From assembly GCF_001426665.1 (NCBI RefSeq), contig NZ_LMEY01000002.1:62001-126000 (forward strand): DNA of 64,000 nucleotides. Direction: 5' to 3'. The translations under genes and the position numbers were made by a program. Positions 62,246-64,000 of the stretch are shown piece by piece. The stretch is from Rhizobium sp. Root1334. GTDB taxonomy: Bacteria; Pseudomonadota; Alphaproteobacteria; Rhizobiales; Rhizobiaceae. The notes beneath the pieces were generated by a model that was not told the DNA's origin, did not search any database, and saw only the letters and a list, made by a program, of their open reading frames with translations. Numbering within the stretch: position 1 is the stretch's first letter; every line of letters begins with the position of its first letter.

Positions 62246-63358
62246 TTAAAAGTCCGGCCGATGCTCGAAATCCGTCAGGATTTCGCAGCCGGTCGCGGTT
62301 ACCTGAAGCATATATTCCAGCCTTACGCCGCCGACATCCGGGTCGAGAGCGGTAGGTTCAACCATGATCACCATGTCCTCCTTCAGCGTTTCCCGCTCGT
62401 AAACGACGATGCGCGGCCATTCGTGGACGCCGGTGCCGATCGAATGGCCGGAATGATGCGCATAGCTGTAACCATTGCTGTTAATGACGGCTTGAAGCGC
62501 CGCGTCGAGGTCGCCGATGACCAGGCCGGGCCGGATCGTCTCGATTGCAAGGTCAAGCGCCGAGCGTGCGCTCGAAAAAAGCTTTTGGAAACCGTCCGAA
62601 GCTTGCCCGATCATGGCGGAGGCGCAACTATCGCCCCAATAGCCCGCCACACGCGGCGCAAGATCGCAGATCAGTGGGTCGCCAGCCTCGATGATGCGGT
62701 TGTCGGGCCAGCCCATGAACCGGGAGGTGCGCTCCCGCCCGGAGATCAGATCGCCGGTCACCGGTAGGCGCACGCCTGCACGGGTTTCCATCGCCAGCCG
62801 GATCGCCGCAAAAACCTCAAGCTCGCGCATGCCGGCACGGGTGCTGGCAAGAAATGCTTTCTGTCCGGTGGATGCTGTCAGGGCCGCTTCGCGCAACAGG
62901 CCGATTTCGGTTGCTGTCTTGATGGCCCGTTGCCGGCGAAATGCCGGTTCGATTGGAAGCGCGACGCTTCCGTCAAGCAGGCTGGCGATCGACGCGGGTA
63001 AAGCGTGTCGTTCGACGGCAATGCGTCCACCGACGCCGAAACGGGCGAGGAGCGCTTTCGCTTCCGTCAGGTAGTTCTCGAAGATGTCGGTCGGCTCCTG
63101 GTAGGAGAAGCCTGTGTAGGTGACGATGGTATCTGCCCAGCTTGCCGTCTCCATCTCAAGATTGGTGATGAGCAGGGCGGTTTCGCCGCTCGTGCCGACA
63201 ATGCCGAGGCTGGGGCCACCTGCAAATGGGGAAGGCCCCGCCTCGATGCCGCAGACATGGCCCAGTGCATAGGCGATACCATCCGGGCTGGTGAAGAGGC
63301 CCCAGTCGGCTCCCGATTCCGTGATGGCAGCGATGGTCTTAGCGAGCCGTTCCTCCAT
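62246..63358 (-). CDS. M24-family metallopeptidase (Xaa-Pro dipeptidase/creatinase-like)
   Basis: 370 residues. Pita-bread metal ligands visible: DPLICDLAPR and GYWGDSC (two Asp), HHSGHSIGTGVHEWP (His), MVEPTAL and GVRLEYM (two Glu). N-terminal creatinase-like domain (WGLFTSPDGIAYALGH). Substrate may be a dipeptide or amide. GAGGAGG precedes the ATG; the gene follows a partial ABC permease by 10 bases and so belongs to an operon running in from the right. Confidence 0.92.
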   Translation of the reverse strand: MEERLAKTIAAITESGADWGLFTSPDGIAYALGHVCGIEAGPSPFAGGPSLGIVGTSGETALLITNLEMETASWADTIVTYTGFSYQEPTDIFENYLTEAKALLARFGVGGRIAVERHALPASIASLLDGSVALPIEPAFRRQRAIKTATEIGLLREAALTASTGQKAFLASTRAGMRELEVFAAIRLAMETRAGVRLPVTGDLISGRERTSRFMGWPDNRIIEAGDPLICDLAPRVAGYWGDSCASAMIGQASDGFQKLFSSARSALDLAIETIRPGLVIGDLDAALQAVINSNGYSYAHHSGHSIGTGVHEWPRIVVYERETLKEDMVIMVEPTALDPDVGGVRLEYMLQVTATGCEILTDFEHRPDF

Positions 63359-63368
63359 TGATACCTCC

Positions 63369-64000
63369 TCAGATTAGGTTGCGAATATGCTGATCGCGGC
63401 CATAGGCAGCGACAAGAGCCAGGATCAGAAGACCAAGCGCCGACTGGACGAGGGCTTCGGAAAGGCCGAGGCCGATCAGCAGCGTGCGCAATTCCACCAG
63501 CACGATGGCGCCCGCAACTGTGCCGGGGAAACCGCCGCGTCCGCCAATCAGCGCCGTGCCGCCAATTACGACAGCCGAGACCGTTTGGAAGAGATAAGGC
63601 GTGCCGACGGTGGCGCTGGAGGAGCCGGTGAAACCGAGAAGTAGAATCCCGGCGAATGCCGCAAACACCGCACTGAGAGCGAAAGTCGTCATCCACATGG
63701 AGACGGGCCGTACAAGAGCGAGTTCGGCCGCCTTCAGATTGGAGCCCAGAGCATAGAGGCGACGGCCATACACCGTTCGCTGCAGCACGAAAAAGCAGCC
63801 GAGCGTCAGCATCAGCGTGAACGGGATGAGCCAGGGGAAAGGCAATGGCCCGATCGTGCCGCCTAGTGACACGAACTCGTTGACGAAGGGCGGAGCCGAC
63901 CCGGTCGGCAAGCCGCGCGTCCACATCTGCACGCCGGCCTGAACCAAGGTGCCGACACCGAGCGTGACGATCAACGGATGGATTGACAAGGCGGCCGACA
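63369..64000 (-). CDS. RbsC-type ABC permease, 3' part
   Basis: Open at the window edge; at least 206 residues are visible with helices WLIPFTLMLTLGCFFVL, VSMWMTTFALSAVFAAFAGILLLGF, and TVAGAIVLVELRTLLIGLGLSEALVQSALGLLILALVA. Contains the RbsC motif GRRLYALGSNLKAAELALV and VVIGGTALIGGRGGFPGTVAGA. Part of a ribose/xylose-type (family 2) sugar transporter whose other genes lie beyond the window. The M24 peptidase follows it. Confidence 0.92.
   Translation of the reverse strand, partial: SAALSIHPLIVTLGVGTLVQAGVQMWTRGLPTGSAPPFVNEFVSLGGTIGPLPFPWLIPFTLMLTLGCFFVLQRTVYGRRLYALGSNLKAAELALVRPVSMWMTTFALSAVFAAFAGILLLGFTGSSSATVGTPYLFQTVSAVVIGGTALIGGRGGFPGTVAGAIVLVELRTLLIGLGLSEALVQSALGLLILALVAAYGRDQHIRNLI

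Overview
The window looks like about 64 kb of an alphaproteobacterial replicon of the Rhizobium/Agrobacterium/Sinorhizobium group. The evidence is family content (DUF982 proteins, a FixJ-like two-component pair, a TarD-like D-tartrate dehydratase, NitT/TauT and family-1 sugar ABC systems, an IS5/IS427-type element), high-GC coding bias and GGAAC-type stress promoters. No rRNA, tRNA, replication gene or CRISPR array was seen. Gene remnants and one IS suggest a megaplasmid, chromid or accessory chromosomal region; this is inference.

Region 1 (1-33.6 kb) starts with the end of an arsenic operon (arsC-arsH) and a small graveyard: an MFS remnant, a 92-bp inverted repeat and a decayed exonuclease. 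A long run of stress-type genes follows: DUF982 pairs, PRC-barrel proteins, MgtC, BrkB, exonuclease III, DUF421, a PQQ-type dehydrogenase, a caa3-type oxidase operon, an aldehyde/xanthine-dehydrogenase-like operon ending in a catalase-like gene, KatE, a YciF-like ferritin, glutaminase, small proteins and a UvrD-like helicase. Twelve copies of GGAAC-N17-GTT, the form of alphaproteobacterial EcfG/RpoE2 promoters, lie just upstream of start codons here, so the region reads as a clustered general-stress regulon.

Region 2 (34.0-43.2 kb) carries RraA, aconitase A, an FAH-family protein, a GntR/FadR-type regulator, a NitT/TauT-type ABC transporter and D-tartrate dehydratase. The enzymes all produce or handle oxaloacetate or its enol form. 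A 13-bp sequence is repeated upstream of the FAH gene and of the transporter operon.

Region 3 (43.3-49.0 kb) holds a soluble three-PAS histidine kinase with a FixJ-like regulator, a Tat-exported MBL-fold hydrolase, a PNPOx-like protein, and fragments of a DUF2950 gene and an RraA-like gene.

Region 4 (49.0-62.2 kb) is a sugar-type catabolic operon between two LacI-family regulators. It encodes a Tat-type binding protein, two permeases, two dissimilar ATPases, a Gfo/Idh/MocA dehydrogenase, a TIM-barrel epimerase/isomerase, a DUF4432 mutarotase-like protein, an SDR dehydrogenase and a lactonase. No kinase is present, which suggests an oxidative route for an unidentified sugar or cyclitol. The window ends with an M24 peptidase and a partial RbsC-type permease on the minus strand.
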